Below are positions 15,574 to 24,062 of a stretch of DNA of 64,000 bases, one piece after another. Positions within the stretch are counted from its first letter, which is position 1. Every line of letters starts with the position of its first letter. The translations under genes were made by a program, and so were the position numbers. The notes under the pieces are model-generated. The model was not told the origin of the DNA. It saw nothing but the letters and a program-made list of their open reading frames with translations, and ran no database searches. The DNA is from Nitrospira defluvii. Its GTDB lineage: Bacteria > Nitrospirota > Nitrospiria > Nitrospirales > Nitrospiraceae. The stretch spans positions 1,178,001 to 1,242,000 of the forward strand of contig NZ_CAJNBJ010000001.1 in the NCBI RefSeq assembly GCF_905220995.1, given 5' to 3'.

Positions 15574-16916
15574 CCTCCTCGATCACCGCGTCATGGCCGA
15601 AATTGACGAGTCGTCAGGAGTTTGAATTCCTGGCCGATCTGGTGATGGGCCACTCCACCGGGGACGAGACGTTTCTGTCGTTGCGGGATTCCCATGGCGG
15701 CACGACTCGTTTCGCCAACAACCAGGTCATTCAGAACGTGAATCAGCGGCGTGGCAGCCTGTCGATCACGGTGGCCTTCGGGCACCGGCACGGGACGGCC
15801 AGCACGACGGACTTCACTGCCGGGGCGGTACGAGAAACGCTGAAGCAGGCGGAATCGATTGCCCGTCTGTCGCCGGACGACCCGGAATATCTTCCGCCGG
15901 TTGGCCCACAGACCTATTTGTCGCTCCCGACCTCCCGTCCGGAAACGAGTGCCGCAGGACCGGCACGTCGCCTCGATTACGCGCGTGAGGCTATCGGCCA
16001 GTGCAAGATGGAAAATCTGAACGCGGCCGGCACGGTGTCGTCCGGCGTCGCGACGATCGGGTTGGCCGCCGGGACGGGATTGCGAGCCTATGAGGAGCGC
16101 ACGGAGGCGCGGTTCAGCCTGACTGTGCAGGCCGGCGACGCCACGGGCTGGTCGGCGGCAGCCCATCGATCCATCGATCGGTTGCATATTCAGGAGCGCA
16201 CCCTGGCCGCTATTATCAAAGCCAAGCGCGGAGCAGACGAGCCACAGGAATTACCGCCGGGCCGCTACACGGTCATCCTGGAGCCGGCTGCCGTGGCGGG
16301 TCTGCTCAGTTGGATGATCTGGATGTTGGATGCCAAGTCGTTTTACAAAGGCACCAGTCCGTTCAGCGGGAAGTTGGGCTCGCGCATCATCGATCGACGC
16401 CTGTCCCTGTTGAATCAACCGGCCCATACCGACCTGCTCGGACACGGTTTTACCCATGAGGGGCTGCCGGTCATCGAATCAGGCTGGATTGAGTCGGGAG
16501 TACTGACGCAACTCCTGCACGACCGGTACACGGCGCGGGAACATCAGATCGACCCCCTCGCCACGTTGGAGTCGCCCCATTTCTCAGGTGAGCGTCCCAT
16601 CGGCACGCGGGTGGACGACCTCATCCGTACCACCCAGCGTGGGATCCTGGTGACAAATTTCTGGTACATCCGTCCGGTCAATCCGTCCGATCTGACGCTG
16701 ACCGGGATGACCAGAGACGGCACGTTTCTCATTGAAAACGGTGAGATTACCTCGGCCATCCGGAATTTCCGGTTTCATGAGAGTCCGTTGCGCGCGTTTA
16801 ACCAAGTGGACGCCTACACGACCCCCGCCGAGGCTGTGACCTCGGAGACCGGAAAGGCGCTGGTTCCTGCCATGCGGATTCACGACTTCAACTTCTCCAG
16901 CGTCACGCGCTTCTAG
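15570..16916 (+). CDS. pmbA: TldE/PmbA, non-catalytic partner of TldD
   Basis: The ATG at 15570 overlaps the TldD stop, and a longer frame back to 15405 would lie inside tldD, so the overlap start is chosen. The 448-residue product has the family plan: N-terminal domain with FANNQVIQNVNQRR, a middle with GRYTVILEPAAVAGLLSWM, and a C-terminal RGILVTNFWYIRPVNPSDL. At the place where TldD has its HExxxH motif no His-Glu pair is present, as expected for TldE. It should pair with TldD in the cytoplasm to form the channel that admits extended peptides. Confidence 0.9.
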   Translation: MTSSITASWPKLTSRQEFEFLADLVMGHSTGDETFLSLRDSHGGTTRFANNQVIQNVNQRRGSLSITVAFGHRHGTASTTDFTAGAVRETLKQAESIARLSPDDPEYLPPVGPQTYLSLPTSRPETSAAGPARRLDYAREAIGQCKMENLNAAGTVSSGVATIGLAAGTGLRAYEERTEARFSLTVQAGDATGWSAAAHRSIDRLHIQERTLAAIIKAKRGADEPQELPPGRYTVILEPAAVAGLLSWMIWMLDAKSFYKGTSPFSGKLGSRIIDRRLSLLNQPAHTDLLGHGFTHEGLPVIESGWIESGVLTQLLHDRYTAREHQIDPLATLESPHFSGERPIGTRVDDLIRTTQRGILVTNFWYIRPVNPSDLTLTGMTRDGTFLIENGEITSAIRNFRFHESPLRAFNQVDAYTTPAEAVTSETGKALVPAMRIHDFNFSSVTRF

Positions 16917-17030
16917 TCGCCCCGTGCCCGGCCTGCGGACCGAAAAAAGCCCCTCGCGGCCATTGACTCGGCCTATGGGAAAGAGTAATGAATTAAGGGT
17001 AATTGGCCGATAAGAGTTCGGTGTGCCCCT

Positions 17031-17738
17031 ATGAATCGGAAACAACAGCGTCTGGCTGAAAAGCCCGTTCATCTCCTGACCCTCGCCCCCGACAAGGGTG
17101 AAAAAGGAGCGGTCAATCCGTTCGCGCCCTCACCTTTGCGTGCGGCGATCGGAAAGGTGTTCGTCAAGCTCGAAGATATGACCGAGCGGTTCGAGGATTG
17201 GTGCCAGTACGGCAGCTCTGAGGACCGGACGGAACAGCCGTTGGGACAGCGGGTGTCGAAATGGCTGGGAGCGCCTGTCGCGCGTCATATCGAACATGAA
17301 GTGCAGGCAGAACATGGGTTGGTTCCGGCCCGGCGGTGGGATGGCGCCGTCGGCGATCTCATTTTCCGGTTGCGTGACCGTGCGGGATTTGTGCAGCGCG
17401 CCTTGGCGGCGCAAGCCCGTGAACTCAAGGACTGGGTCATCCAACATACCCAATCCACTCAGGCGGAACTCCATGAGTTGCGGGAACAGGTGTCCACGCA
17501 GAAAGCTCAGATGGAAGAACTCTCGTCGCAGCTTCAGGATTTGCGTGCGCTGGTGAGTTCGCAGCAGCAAGTCTTGATGTACATGGGCAAGGATATGGAG
17601 ATGGCCCCGCCTGCTGAGTTAGAGCTGTCCCTCGTCCCGCCGCGCGCGTTGCCCTATCGCGACCGTGAGATGAAACCTTCGAGAGATCGGCGCGAGGCTT
17701 CTGCCGAGGCCTCCGAGATTCCCTACCTGAACGCATAG
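17031..17738 (+). CDS. Coiled-coil protein of unknown function
   Basis: A 235-residue soluble protein. Residues 35-65 form an amphipathic helix (AAIGKVFVKLEDMTERFEDW). A central coiled coil from about 115 to 190 has regular heptads (LHELREQVSTQKAQMEELSSQL), and the tail is Arg- and Glu-rich. There is no signal peptide or membrane span. The arrangement recalls small scaffold or phasin-like proteins, but I do not recognise a family. It stands 115 bases after pmbA and 316 before the next start, so it is probably its own unit. ATG at 17031 is the only reasonable start; the upstream 50 bases are AT-rich and may hold its promoter. Confidence 0.55.
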   Translation: MNRKQQRLAEKPVHLLTLAPDKGEKGAVNPFAPSPLRAAIGKVFVKLEDMTERFEDWCQYGSSEDRTEQPLGQRVSKWLGAPVARHIEHEVQAEHGLVPARRWDGAVGDLIFRLRDRAGFVQRALAAQARELKDWVIQHTQSTQAELHELREQVSTQKAQMEELSSQLQDLRALVSSQQQVLMYMGKDMEMAPPAELELSLVPPRALPYRDREMKPSRDRREASAEASEIPYLNA

Positions 17739-18054
17739 ATCACCGGTGCACGATCCGGCGGTACGCCAGGATCAAGCCTGCTCTGCTGGTTGCTCATCGA
17801 TCTCGTACATCCGCTCCGCAGTAGGCGATGCCTGTTGCCGGTCTGCTGTCCCGAACGGCGGGATTCGTCGGGCGCGGTGAGGTTGTGTCAGGTCACATCC
17901 TACGTATCCGCCGCAGTGTCGGACCTCAATCCACAACGTGCTGGCAACTTCCTGATAAGACTGCTACTTTGTGCGTCTCCTCACGGGCGAGCCGTTGCCG
18001 GAGGATCGAAAGATGGTTCGGTCTCTCGCCGTCACACGATCAGGAGTGCGATCA
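17739..18054. other. Intergenic region without a recognisable gene
   Basis: A 316-base stretch upstream of the large TPR protein. A frame in the same phase as that gene is open from 17971, but its first 28 codons lack protein-like character and precede a clear signal peptide. I see no convincing promoter, hairpin or small ORF. Confidence 0.4.
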
Positions 18055-19689
18055 ATGGTGAAGCGACGATATCTGCAGGTACTGCTGTCCGGTCTCGTGT
18101 GTGTGGGGCTGGCGTCATCTCTGGGGGAGGGACGCGCGCGGGCGGAGGTGACCTTATTCGACAATCTCGGTACGTTACACCACGAGATCACCACGACCTC
18201 CGAGCTCGCACAGAAATATTTCGACCAAGGACTCAGACTGGTCTATGCGTTCAACCACGAGGAAGCCATTGCCGCATTCACGGAGGCCTCTCGCCTAGAC
18301 CCCGAGGCGCCCATGCCCTATTGGGGTGTGGCGTTGAGCCTGGGGCCGAACATCAATGCCGCGATCGACGCCAAAGCTGAATCACGCGCGGCCGACGCCA
18401 TACACAAGGCCATCGCACGCCTTGCGCAGGCCACTCCCCGTGAGCGGGCCTATGTTGAGGCATTGGCGACACGGTACTCCGGCAAAAAGTCTCCTTCCAG
18501 AAAAGGCAGGGATGACGCGTATGCCAAGGCCATGCGCCGGCTCGCGTCGGAGTTTCCCGACGATGTCGATGCCGCCGTGCTGTTTGCAGAATCGATGATG
18601 GTCCTTCGCCCCTGGGACTATTGGCGAGCCGATGGTCGTCCCCAACCGGGAACAGAGGAGATCGTGGCGACGTTGGAAGCGGCGCTGGAGCGAGATCCGA
18701 ATCATCCGGGCGCCTGCCATTATTACATTCACGCCGTGGAAGCCTCGCCCGATCCGCAGCGCGGGTTGGCCTGTGCCCAGCGCCTGCCGTCACTGATGCC
18801 CGGTGCCGGGCATCTGGTGCATATGCCGGCGCACATCTTCATGCGGGTGGGCCGCTATCGGGAGGCGTCTGAGCGGAATGCGAACGCCGCGACGGTGGAC
18901 TACGAGTATTTGCGTCATCACCCCCTTGAGGGCAACTACGCATCAGGATACTATGCGCACAATCTGCATTTCTTAAACGCCTCTCTGGTGATGGAAGGGC
19001 GGAGCGCGGAGGCGTCGCAGGTCGCGCGCGACTTGCTGGGTAAGATCTCGGTCGACGAGATCGTGAAAGAGCCGTCGCTTGAATGGTACGCACCGACTCT
19101 GCTGCTCACCATGGCGAGATTTGGTCAGTGGGGAGAGTTGATCCGGCAGCCTCCGCCGCCCAGGGAGTTGCGGTTCACGACGGGCCTCTGGCACTACGTG
19201 CGGGGATTGGCCTTTGCCGCAACGGCCCGGTTTGGAAGCGCTGAAGGGGAATTGTCGAATCTCAGGAAGTCGCTCAAGGCCTTCACCAAGGCGAAGACGA
19301 CGGAGGGCAAGTTGAGTCGTACGCTGCTGAAGGTGGCGGAGCGAGTGCTCGTCGGAGAAATGGCTGCACGCCGTGGAGACCACGAGGCGGGGATTCAGGC
19401 CTTGCGCGAGGCGCTACAGTTGGAATCGTCGTTGCCATACAGCGAACCGCCGTTTTGGTTTCAGCCGGTCCGCCACAACCTGGGAGCGGTGCTGTTGCTG
19501 GCGGGACGTCCCGGCGAGGCGGAAGCCGTCTACCGGGATGATTTACGCGTGAATCCGGAGAACGGCTGGGCGCTGCATGGACTCGTGCACAGCCTCCAGG
19601 CGCAGCGTAAAGACGCGGCTCACGAAGAAGCCCGGCTGCGTGCCGCCTGGGCACAGGCCGATGTGGCGTTGACAGGGTCGCGTTTCTGA
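18055..19689 (+). CDS. Exported TPR-repeat protein
   Basis: ATG at 18055 starts a signal peptide (MVKRRYLQVLLSGLVCVGLA, cleavage near ARA-EV). The 544-residue product begins with FDQGLRLVYAFNHEEAIAAF and MPYWGVALSLGPNINAA, the hallmark of a widespread family of secreted TPR proteins. That family also shows the HYYIHAVEAS and MPAHIFMRVGRY segments seen at about residues 220-270. TPR helix pairs continue to the C-terminus, ending with a typical VYRDDLRVNPENGWALHGL repeat. The family's role is undescribed; it is periplasmic or extracellular by prediction. Confidence 0.8.
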   Translation: MVKRRYLQVLLSGLVCVGLASSLGEGRARAEVTLFDNLGTLHHEITTTSELAQKYFDQGLRLVYAFNHEEAIAAFTEASRLDPEAPMPYWGVALSLGPNINAAIDAKAESRAADAIHKAIARLAQATPRERAYVEALATRYSGKKSPSRKGRDDAYAKAMRRLASEFPDDVDAAVLFAESMMVLRPWDYWRADGRPQPGTEEIVATLEAALERDPNHPGACHYYIHAVEASPDPQRGLACAQRLPSLMPGAGHLVHMPAHIFMRVGRYREASERNANAATVDYEYLRHHPLEGNYASGYYAHNLHFLNASLVMEGRSAEASQVARDLLGKISVDEIVKEPSLEWYAPTLLLTMARFGQWGELIRQPPPPRELRFTTGLWHYVRGLAFAATARFGSAEGELSNLRKSLKAFTKAKTTEGKLSRTLLKVAERVLVGEMAARRGDHEAGIQALREALQLESSLPYSEPPFWFQPVRHNLGAVLLLAGRPGEAEAVYRDDLRVNPENGWALHGLVHSLQAQRKDAAHEEARLRAAWAQADVALTGSRF

Positions 19690-19747
19690 GGTTCAGCAGG
19701 AGCGGCGTGCAGGAGCGAATGATGAATCGATCCATGAAAGGGAGACG

Positions 19748-20560
19748 GTGAACACAGAGTATGTATTTCATACGAGCGAGGAGCCGCGCGAACTCATGCG
19801 GTTGCACATGCTCGAGCGGATCTTTGATGCGGGCACCCAGCGGCGCCTGCTGTCCACGGGTTTGACGAGCGGGTGGCATTGCCTGGAAGTGGGGGCCGGG
19901 GCCGGCTCCATCGTCCGGTGGCTGGAGCAGCGCGTCGGGCCGTCGGGTAAAGTAGTCGCGCTCGACACCAACCCGCGATTCCTGCGGGGCAGCGGCAGCT
20001 CGACCATTGAAATCCTTCAAGGCGACATTTGCGACGCGGATCTTCCCCTCGCTACCTTTGACCTGGTCCACGCGCGCTACGTGATGATTCACATTGTGGA
20101 GTATCAGCGCGCGTTCGAGCGGATGTTGCGTTGCGTAAAGCCGGGTGGATGGGTCGTGCTTGAGGAGCCTGATTTTCAAGCGGCTCGCGCAGTGGCCGGC
20201 TCGGAGGAAGGGCGGGCCTCGTTCGCTCGCGTGTCCGATGCGATCGAGCGGATGTTCACTTCGCTCGGAATGGATCACGCGTTGGGGGTGAAGTTGCCCG
20301 CGCTGTTTCGGCGCCACGATTTGACGCAATTGACGGTGGAACATGAGGGACATCTGTCCGCCGGCGGAGGAATGGTGGCACAGATGATGAAGTTGTCCGC
20401 CGAGCAATTGCGCGACAAATACATCGCGACCGGCATGGTGACGGAGGCCGATCTTGAAGAGTATGGACGGCTCGCGGACGATCCCGACTCCTGGGCGATC
20501 TACTATGCGACGGGGGCGGTGACGGGCTGGTGGCAGCCGCAATGCGGCGGGCGGGTGTAA
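19748..20560 (+). CDS. Class I SAM-dependent methyltransferase
   Basis: A 270-residue protein starting with GTG at 19748 (AAAGGGAGA is upstream). The SAM-binding motif LEVGAGAGSIVRWL (residues about 40-53) is followed by KVVALDTNPRF (acidic end of strand 2), then ILQGDICDADLP and FDLVHARYVMIHI, the usual methyltransferase motifs II-IV. GGWVVLEEPDF is motif VI-like. The C-terminus, with TGWWQPQ, resembles small-molecule methyltransferases of the UbiE/Methyltransf_25 type. Substrate unknown. The next gene begins two bases after its stop. Confidence 0.82.
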   Translation: MNTEYVFHTSEEPRELMRLHMLERIFDAGTQRRLLSTGLTSGWHCLEVGAGAGSIVRWLEQRVGPSGKVVALDTNPRFLRGSGSSTIEILQGDICDADLPLATFDLVHARYVMIHIVEYQRAFERMLRCVKPGGWVVLEEPDFQAARAVAGSEEGRASFARVSDAIERMFTSLGMDHALGVKLPALFRRHDLTQLTVEHEGHLSAGGGMVAQMMKLSAEQLRDKYIATGMVTEADLEEYGRLADDPDSWAIYYATGAVTGWWQPQCGGRV

Positions 20561-20562
20561 GG

Positions 20563-21099
20563 ATGGGCATGCGCTATATTGTGGGCGTGATGGGGCCGGC
20601 AAAGGCCAGGAAGAAGGATGTGGACAACGCCCGTGTGCTGGGCGAGTTGATCGCGCGGCGGGAATGGGTGGTCCTGACCGGTGGACGCGATGTCGGCGTC
20701 ATGGATGCCGCCTGTCAGGGTGCCAAGAAGGTCCCCGGCAGTTTGACGATCGGTGTGCTCCCGTCGGCTCGTGAACGCGTGTCGAAATATGTCGATCTGG
20801 CGATCATCACCGAGATGGGCAACGCACGCAACAACGTCAATGTGATGTCCAGCAACGTGGTGGTGGTGTGCGGCCTGATGGGGGCCGGCACGGTGTCTGA
20901 GGTCGCACTCGCGTTGAAGGCAGGGAAGCCGGTCATTCTGGTCGGGGCAACGCCGGCCGAAGAGAAATTCTTCAAGAAACTCGGGGGTCGGCTGATCGCC
21001 GCGGTGGAGACCCCGGAAGAGGCCATCACCCTGATGATGAAGCAGTTTGAGCAGCAGCAACCGGATCTGGTCCAAGGCGCGCGCTCCTGGGGCGTCTGA
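20563..21099 (+). CDS. TIGR00725-type SLOG/lysine-decarboxylase-like protein
   Basis: A 178-residue Rossmann-like protein. VGVMGPA at the start, VVLTGGRDVGVMDAACQGAKK, then EMGNARNNVNVMSSNVVV and GAGTVSEVALALKAGKPVILVG are the conserved blocks of the TIGR00725 family, distantly related to LOG nucleotide hydrolases and DprA. In this family the loop GxGTxxE binds a nucleotide phosphate. ATG 20563 or 20569 can serve; AAGGA at 20559-20563 favours 20569 by spacing. It follows the methyltransferase directly. The biochemical role is not established. The TGA stop touches family A copy 5. Confidence 0.75.
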   Translation: MGMRYIVGVMGPAKARKKDVDNARVLGELIARREWVVLTGGRDVGVMDAACQGAKKVPGSLTIGVLPSARERVSKYVDLAIITEMGNARNNVNVMSSNVVVVCGLMGAGTVSEVALALKAGKPVILVGATPAEEKFFKKLGGRLIAAVETPEEAITLMMKQFEQQQPDLVQGARSWGV

Positions 21100-21336
21100 C
21101 AAGCTGTTGAAAAATCCCGCCAGCGGCGTTCTCGCGTGACACTGCCGCCTCACCACCTCGGCGGCGTTCACAAACCTGACGCACTTTATTCAGCGCGTCG
21201 TGAACCTCTCAGACTCAACGTACCGCACAGGGGAAAAGAGCCTGTCCCGGCAGGGTCGGGGTGGGCGAGAAAGAATATGGCCTCGTCTGTTCGCATTGCT
21301 GCGGCCTTGCTGGATAGGCTGTTTCAGCCGCCTGTC
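21100..21336 (+). repeat. Family A inverted-repeat element, copy 5
   Basis: Starts at the base after the TGA of the previous gene with CAAGCTGTTGAAAAATCCCG and ends with GATAGGCTGTTTCAGCCGCC, a weaker inverted copy. The interior GCCAGCGGCGTTCTCGCGTG and GCTGCGGCCTTGCTGG match family A arms. The central part is longer (about 150 bases) and diverged. It lies between convergent genes, ending 27 bases from the stop of the lipoprotein gene on the other strand. Confidence 0.65.
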
Positions 21337-21362
21337 TCTTATCAGCAGTACGTTGAGATCGG

Positions 21363-21845
21363 TTACTGGGCAGAAGGAGAGCCGGTCACCGTGTCCTTGT
21401 CCAGCAGCACCCCGGAGTTGTCGAAGGGGAGGCGGCCGCCTTTCGTGTGTAGCACGCCCGTGACATGGTAGGTGAGCGACTGATCGCCGGAAAAGGACAG
21501 GAGCTGCCTCACGACCTGTAGAGTGGACGTACTGGTTTCGACGGAGGTCACGGCGTCGCTTAAACGCGGCACGACCAATTCTTTGTTGCCCAGTCCTCGT
21601 ACAAGCCGATTGCCGTTTAGATCCAGACGAAAGTCGATCCCGGTCACAGCGAGGTCGAAGTCGTTGGGATTCCGGATTCGAAGATCGACCTGAAGTCGCT
21701 GCTCGAAGGCGCTGGCCTCCAGCGGCGTGACATTCGTCACCAGCACCTCGGGAGGTTCACCCTTCATCAGCCAGGTCGCGCACCCGGCAAGCAGAAACAG
21801 GGCCAGTAAGCCGCTCAGCAGCGTCAATCGCCTCATCTCGCGCAT
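21363..21845 (-). CDS. LEA/WHy-type lipoprotein
   Basis: Several in-frame ATG codons exist; 21845 or 21836 give a lipoprotein signal MRRLTLLSGLLALFLLAGC with the lipobox LAGC, whereas the frame open to 22064 would run into msrA's leader. The mature part, about 135 residues, has the late-embryogenesis-abundant type 2 (WHy) pattern. Examples are VLVTNVTPLEASAFEQRLQV, RIRNPNDFDLAVTGIDF and VPRLSDAVTSVETS, and it ends with a beta-sandwich-like SLTYHVTGVLH. Such proteins sit in the envelope and may protect against desiccation or bind partners; the role is unknown. It diverges from msrA. Confidence 0.75.
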   Translation of the reverse strand: MREMRRLTLLSGLLALFLLAGCATWLMKGEPPEVLVTNVTPLEASAFEQRLQVDLRIRNPNDFDLAVTGIDFRLDLNGNRLVRGLGNKELVVPRLSDAVTSVETSTSTLQVVRQLLSFSGDQSLTYHVTGVLHTKGGRLPFDNSGVLLDKDTVTGSPSAQ

Positions 21846-21987
21846 CATACACAAACATCCAATCGTTTGCGACCTGCGTAGAGATGAGTAACGGCCCTGG
21901 CGATCTGACCCGCGCCGGAAGCCCGGAGGCTTTGGTAAGATGACGGGGCGGACGTCGACTACGTTTTCCTTCAGGAGGTTGCCACCC

Positions 21988-22608
21988 ATGAATCCCATCG
22001 CACGCACGAAGCTCTGTGTCGTACTCATGTTGCCAGTGGTGCTGGCAGGGGCTCTCGTCTCCATCGGTCACGCAGCGGATCAGTCCGGCGGTAAGGCGTA
22101 CTTTGCCGGCGGCTGTTTCTGGTGCATGGAGGAAGTGTTTGAGAAAGTGCCTGGCGTCCTCTCCGTCACCAGCGGCTATATGGGCGGGCGGGTGGAGCGC
22201 CCGACTTATGAGCAGGTATCGGCGGGGGGAACCGGCCATGCCGAGTCGGTGGAAGTGGTGTATGACCCGACCAAGGTCTCCTACCAGGTTTTGCTGGATG
22301 CCTTCTGGCACAATGTGGACCCGGTCACGCCCAACGCGCAGTTCTGCGACCATGGGAGCCAGTACCGGGCGGTGATTTTCTACCAAGGGGAAGAACAGCA
22401 GCGCTTGGCCGAGGAGTCGAAGCGCGCGATCGAACAATCTCCGCGACTGTCCCAGCCGGTCGTGACGGAACTGACGAAGGCGTCGCAGTTTTATCCGGCG
22501 GAAGACTACCATCAGGATTTCTATAAGAAAAATCCGGTCCGGTACAAGTTTTACAAGTTCAATTGCGGGCGCGCACAGCGTCTCGAGGAAGTGTGGGGTG
22601 CCCCATGA
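21988..22608 (+). CDS. msrA: Peptide methionine sulfoxide reductase MsrA, exported
   Basis: ATG at 21988 has CAGGAGGTTGCC directly upstream and begins a signal peptide ending near HAA-DQ (residue 30). The mature enzyme has the MsrA active-site GCFWC (Cys43 catalytic), followed by VTSGYMGG, then GHAESVEV and FCDHGSQYR, and a C-terminal FNCGRAQ Cys for recycling. It reduces methionine S-sulfoxide in proteins, here outside the cytoplasm. The stop overlaps the ATG of the CoA-binding gene, which in turn overlaps a third, making a three-gene unit. Confidence 0.92.
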   Translation: MNPIARTKLCVVLMLPVVLAGALVSIGHAADQSGGKAYFAGGCFWCMEEVFEKVPGVLSVTSGYMGGRVERPTYEQVSAGGTGHAESVEVVYDPTKVSYQVLLDAFWHNVDPVTPNAQFCDHGSQYRAVIFYQGEEQQRLAEESKRAIEQSPRLSQPVVTELTKASQFYPAEDYHQDFYKKNPVRYKFYKFNCGRAQRLEEVWGAP

Positions 22609-23054
22609 TGGGCGACGTGCCGTCGCAGGATACGCTCAGGCGCCTGCTTGTGGATTGTGAAAGAATTGCCGTGGTGGGGTTGTCGTCGAATCCGGCCCGG
22701 CCGTCTTATCGCGTGGCTGCCTACATGCAGCAACAGGAAAAGGTCGTGATTCCCGTCAACCCCCGTGAGACGGTGGTGTTGGGGCAACCGGCCTATCCGT
22801 CATTGTCCGCAGTACCCGGCGTGTTGGATCTGGTGACGGTCTTTCGCCGATCCGAGGAGGCCGGCGCGATCGTCGACGAGGCGATTCGTATCAAGGCCAA
22901 GGGAGTCTGGCTCCAAGAAGGCGTGATCGACGAGGCTGCGGCGCTGCGCGCCCGTCAGGCCGGGTTGGAGGTCGTGATGGATTGCTGCTGGCTGAAGGAG
23001 CATGGCCGGTGTCTTGGCGAGGACGGCTGCGATCCCAGGCCGGTGCGATCATGA
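22605..23054 (+). CDS. CoA-binding domain protein (YccU-like)
   Basis: A 149-residue Rossmann-fold protein starting at the ATG that overlaps the msrA stop. IAVVGLSSNPARPSYRVAAYM is the conserved CoA-binding opening and is followed by IPVNPRETVVLGQPAYPSL. DLVTVFRRSEEAGAIVDEAI and AKGVWLQEGVIDEAA are also standard for this family. The C-terminal CCWLKEHGR matches YccU-like proteins. It is cytoplasmic and has no assigned reaction. Position between a sulfoxide reductase and a membrane protein gives no clear functional hint. Confidence 0.85.
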   Translation: MMGDVPSQDTLRRLLVDCERIAVVGLSSNPARPSYRVAAYMQQQEKVVIPVNPRETVVLGQPAYPSLSAVPGVLDLVTVFRRSEEAGAIVDEAIRIKAKGVWLQEGVIDEAAALRARQAGLEVVMDCCWLKEHGRCLGEDGCDPRPVRS

Positions 23055-23491
23055 AACCGGATCGTACCCTGTTGAGGTTGATTTGGGTCATCGCCATGTT
23101 GAATGCCGCGCATACCATCGATCACGTGATCCGAGGAGATTTTCATTGGCCACCCGACGGGCAATCGGTCGGTTTTCTTCTGATCATCACGAGTATCTAC
23201 CTGTTGATTGGAGTCGGATTACGGCTCTCGTGGAGCGGGAGGGTCGGTCCTCGGTTCTGGACCATCATCGGAGGTGCGGGTTTGGCGCTTGGATGGTTGT
23301 CGCATTTCAGCCCCGTCACTGATCAGCCGCTCCATGTCATTCAATCTGCGTATCAGGGGGTGATTGGAGGAGCGGTCGCGGTGGGTTGTTTGATGCTGCT
23401 CATGGGCGTCGTGCTGGTCGCGACGATGTATTCGGCCTATCTCTGGCACGATCAGCGGCGACGTTCGACGACGCATCCTGTCTCCGGGTAA
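23051..23491 (+). CDS. Four-helix integral membrane protein, unknown
   Basis: A 146-residue protein starting at the ATG overlapping the previous stop (a longer frame from 22982 would lie within it). Four hydrophobic segments at about residues 8-22, 39-56, 72-88 and 105-130 are separated by short loops. His22 and His26 (HTIDHVIRG) sit near the first helix end and HFSPVTDQPLH follows the third, so conserved histidines facing one side are possible. I recognise no family. Last gene of the msrA unit. Confidence 0.6.
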   Translation: MKPDRTLLRLIWVIAMLNAAHTIDHVIRGDFHWPPDGQSVGFLLIITSIYLLIGVGLRLSWSGRVGPRFWTIIGGAGLALGWLSHFSPVTDQPLHVIQSAYQGVIGGAVAVGCLMLLMGVVLVATMYSAYLWHDQRRRSTTHPVSG

Positions 23492-23641
23492 CCGATCCTT
23501 GGCTCCGACGATCCATTCCTTCCCCGGTTGGTTTCCCTCATTTTCTTGAGCATTCCCCATCTCCATGGAATAGTGACGTGACGGTACGCTTCAGCCCGTC
23601 CTGCTAGAATTTCCACGCCATCTAGATTTGGAGGTAGAGCC

Positions 23642-24028
23642 ATGATGCCCTTGCTCACGGTGTGCGGCCGCTTGTTGTTCATCCTTCTCCTGGAGTCCTT
23701 CGCGGTGGGTTGTACACAGTCGGTTCTCCCGACGCCTTCTCCGCAAGAGCATCTTGGCATGGGCATCGTAACCGGGACAATCGGTGCGCAAACACCGGGT
23801 GCCGTCATGGGTGATGAACAGGTGGTCGGGTCTTTGGTCGGTCAGGTGCAAGCTCTGGAAGGGGGTGCCTATCTGGTCCGCGACGTCCGGGGTCAGGAGC
23901 ATCGCATCCCCCACGATGAAAATACGAAAATTGATCGTCCGGCCCATATAGGCGATCGCATTCAATCCTGGTTCGACCGGCATGGGCGTGCCGTGCTGAT
24001 TCGAAGCGCTGATGAGGAGAATCGATAG
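23642..24028 (+). CDS. Small lipoprotein, unknown
   Basis: A 128-residue product. ATG at 23642 follows GGAGGTAGAGCC. The signal peptide ends in the lipobox AVGC (Cys24). The mature chain has a Gly-rich beginning (GMGIVTGTIG) and then a beta-strand domain, VGQVQALEGGAYLVRDVRGQEHRIPHDENTKID. This is like a small OB- or PRC-type barrel, with HIGDRIQSWFDRHGRAV near the end. Comparable domains occur in proteins predicted to bind ligands at the cell surface. No firm assignment. It stands alone before the transglycosylase gene, 34 bases away. Confidence 0.6.
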   Translation: MMPLLTVCGRLLFILLLESFAVGCTQSVLPTPSPQEHLGMGIVTGTIGAQTPGAVMGDEQVVGSLVGQVQALEGGAYLVRDVRGQEHRIPHDENTKIDRPAHIGDRIQSWFDRHGRAVLIRSADEENR

Positions 24029-24062
24029 GAGCTGTCCGGCCGCCGCCGGATGATTCCTTATC

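Noticed and set aside
13648-16916. RiPP biosynthetic cluster around tldD/tldE
   Set aside because: No precursor peptide, cyclase or transporter gene is nearby; tldDE alone is common.
17790-18380. 196-codon frame upstream of and into the large TPR gene
   Set aside because: Shifted against the clear signal peptide and TPR frame from 18055; composition is that of an out-of-frame shadow.
21136-21471. 111-codon frame over repeat copy 5
   Set aside because: Overlaps the inverted repeat and the antisense LEA lipoprotein end; not protein-like.
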